A DNA stretch of 64,000 nt from assembly GCA_018304545.1 (NCBI GenBank), contig JAGVVZ010000005.1:1-64000 (forward strand). The letters run 5' to 3'. The stretch comes from Candidatus Aenigmatarchaeota archaeon (GTDB taxonomy: Archaea; Aenigmatarchaeota; Aenigmatarchaeia; CG10238-14). Position 1 is the stretch's first letter. The number at the start of each line of letters is the position of its first letter. Under the pieces are notes generated by a model. It was not told where the DNA came from, did not search any database, and worked only from the letters and a program-made list of their open reading frames with translations. Position numbers and translations under genes: made by a program. Positions 63,628 through 64,000 of the stretch are shown here, piece after piece.

Positions 63628-64000
63628 ATGAAAATGGGCGAATGTTCGATCAAGGACGAGTATGTTGTTTGTAAACCAGACGATTCTTTATTGAAATATA
63701 CCGATAAAATAAGAAGAAGTTATTTTGCTATTGTTACTAAGGATAAAAAACCGGTTGGTATTGTGACGCAGAACGACGTGTTGAGAAAAGTTTTAGGTAA
63801 AAAAATGGATATCAAAAAGGTTAAAATGAAAGATATAATGTCGAAACCTCTGGTAACAGCTAGCGTTAATGATGATATAAAAAAAATAACTAAAATTATG
63901 GTAAAGAAGAATTTCCTGAGTATCCCGGTAGTGGATAAGAGTAAAAAATTACTTGGGGTCGTAACTCTTTTTGATGCTCTTAGAATGTGTAAGATGAAGA
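63628..64000 (+). CDS. CBS-domain protein (C-terminus outside window)
   Basis: Partial, 124 residues to the window edge. Two CBS motifs are visible (CSIKDEYVVCKPDDSL with GIVTQNDVLRKVLG, then MKDIMSKPLVTASVND with LGVVTLFDALRM), the pair that binds adenosyl ligands. A TATA-like atatataatt about 18 bases upstream suggests a leaderless start at 63628. The downstream part is cut off. Confidence 0.85.
   Translation, partial: MKMGECSIKDEYVVCKPDDSLLKYTDKIRRSYFAIVTKDKKPVGIVTQNDVLRKVLGKKMDIKKVKMKDIMSKPLVTASVNDDIKKITKIMVKKNFLSIPVVDKSKKLLGVVTLFDALRMCKMK

Noticed and set aside
1-64000. CRISPR arrays, insertion sequences and rRNA genes
   Set aside because: No regularly spaced repeats, transposase frames or rRNA signatures were seen.

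Overview
The window is a compact, AT-rich archaeal chromosome segment. Archaeal markers are Alba, the RNA polymerase L subunit, diphthamide enzymes Dph2 and Dph5, deoxyhypusine synthase, a Trm5-type tRNA methyltransferase, a bulge-helix-bulge intron in tRNA-Cys, an archaeal-type SRP RNA and many TATA-proximal, apparently leaderless starts. Tight packing, many overlapping genes, many tiny membrane proteins and a shortened SMC suggest a small-genome (DPANN-like) lineage. That placement is inference; no marker here fixes the phylum.

Region 1 (1-28648) is a surface-structure locus. It encodes one FlaI/TadA-type secretion ATPase, two FlaJ/TadC-type membrane platform proteins and more than a dozen small proteins with a short basic N-terminus (often ending in Lys-Gly) followed directly by a hydrophobic helix, i.e. 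pilin-like subunits. It also holds large secreted Cys-rich proteins with Thr/Pro stalks, one with a LamG domain, and two proteins with C-terminal M23 (LytM-like) domains. To the right are a coiled-coil protein, an adaptor-like protein and three paralogous membrane proteins. The genes probably build and anchor a type IV pilus-like machine whose tip or associated proteins touch other cells. Several small genes are easily missed (20923-21066, 21284-21430), and three genes (10039-12108, 17103-17915, 51816-53060) appear to start with ATA.

Region 2 (28645-45233) mixes translation and housekeeping genes: DUF357, Dph5, Trm5, DedA-like, M50-like, patatin, an amidohydrolase, tRNA-Cys directly upstream of cysS, an ATP-cone membrane fusion, SRP RNA, an aminotransferase, an ADP-forming acyl-CoA synthetase, RpoL, a secreted zinc phospholipase/nuclease, Dph2, an MFS transporter and a rhomboid protease.

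Region 3 (45250-54786) has a SWIM zinc finger, an Obg/DRG-like GTPase, tandem Nudix hydrolases, a polyamine-type decarboxylase overlapping deoxyhypusine synthase, ArgS, a lone B3/B4 domain protein, a YvcK/CofD-like protein with a previously hidden zinc-ribbon gene upstream, and a winged-helix regulator.

Region 4 (54896-64000) has a surface protein, small redox and zinc proteins, a prohibitin-like SPFH protein, the ScpA-SMC condensin pair, a cluster of membrane proteins related to those beside the pilus locus, and a CBS-domain protein cut by the window end. No gene-free stretch over 300 bases remains once the SRP RNA and the small genes are counted.
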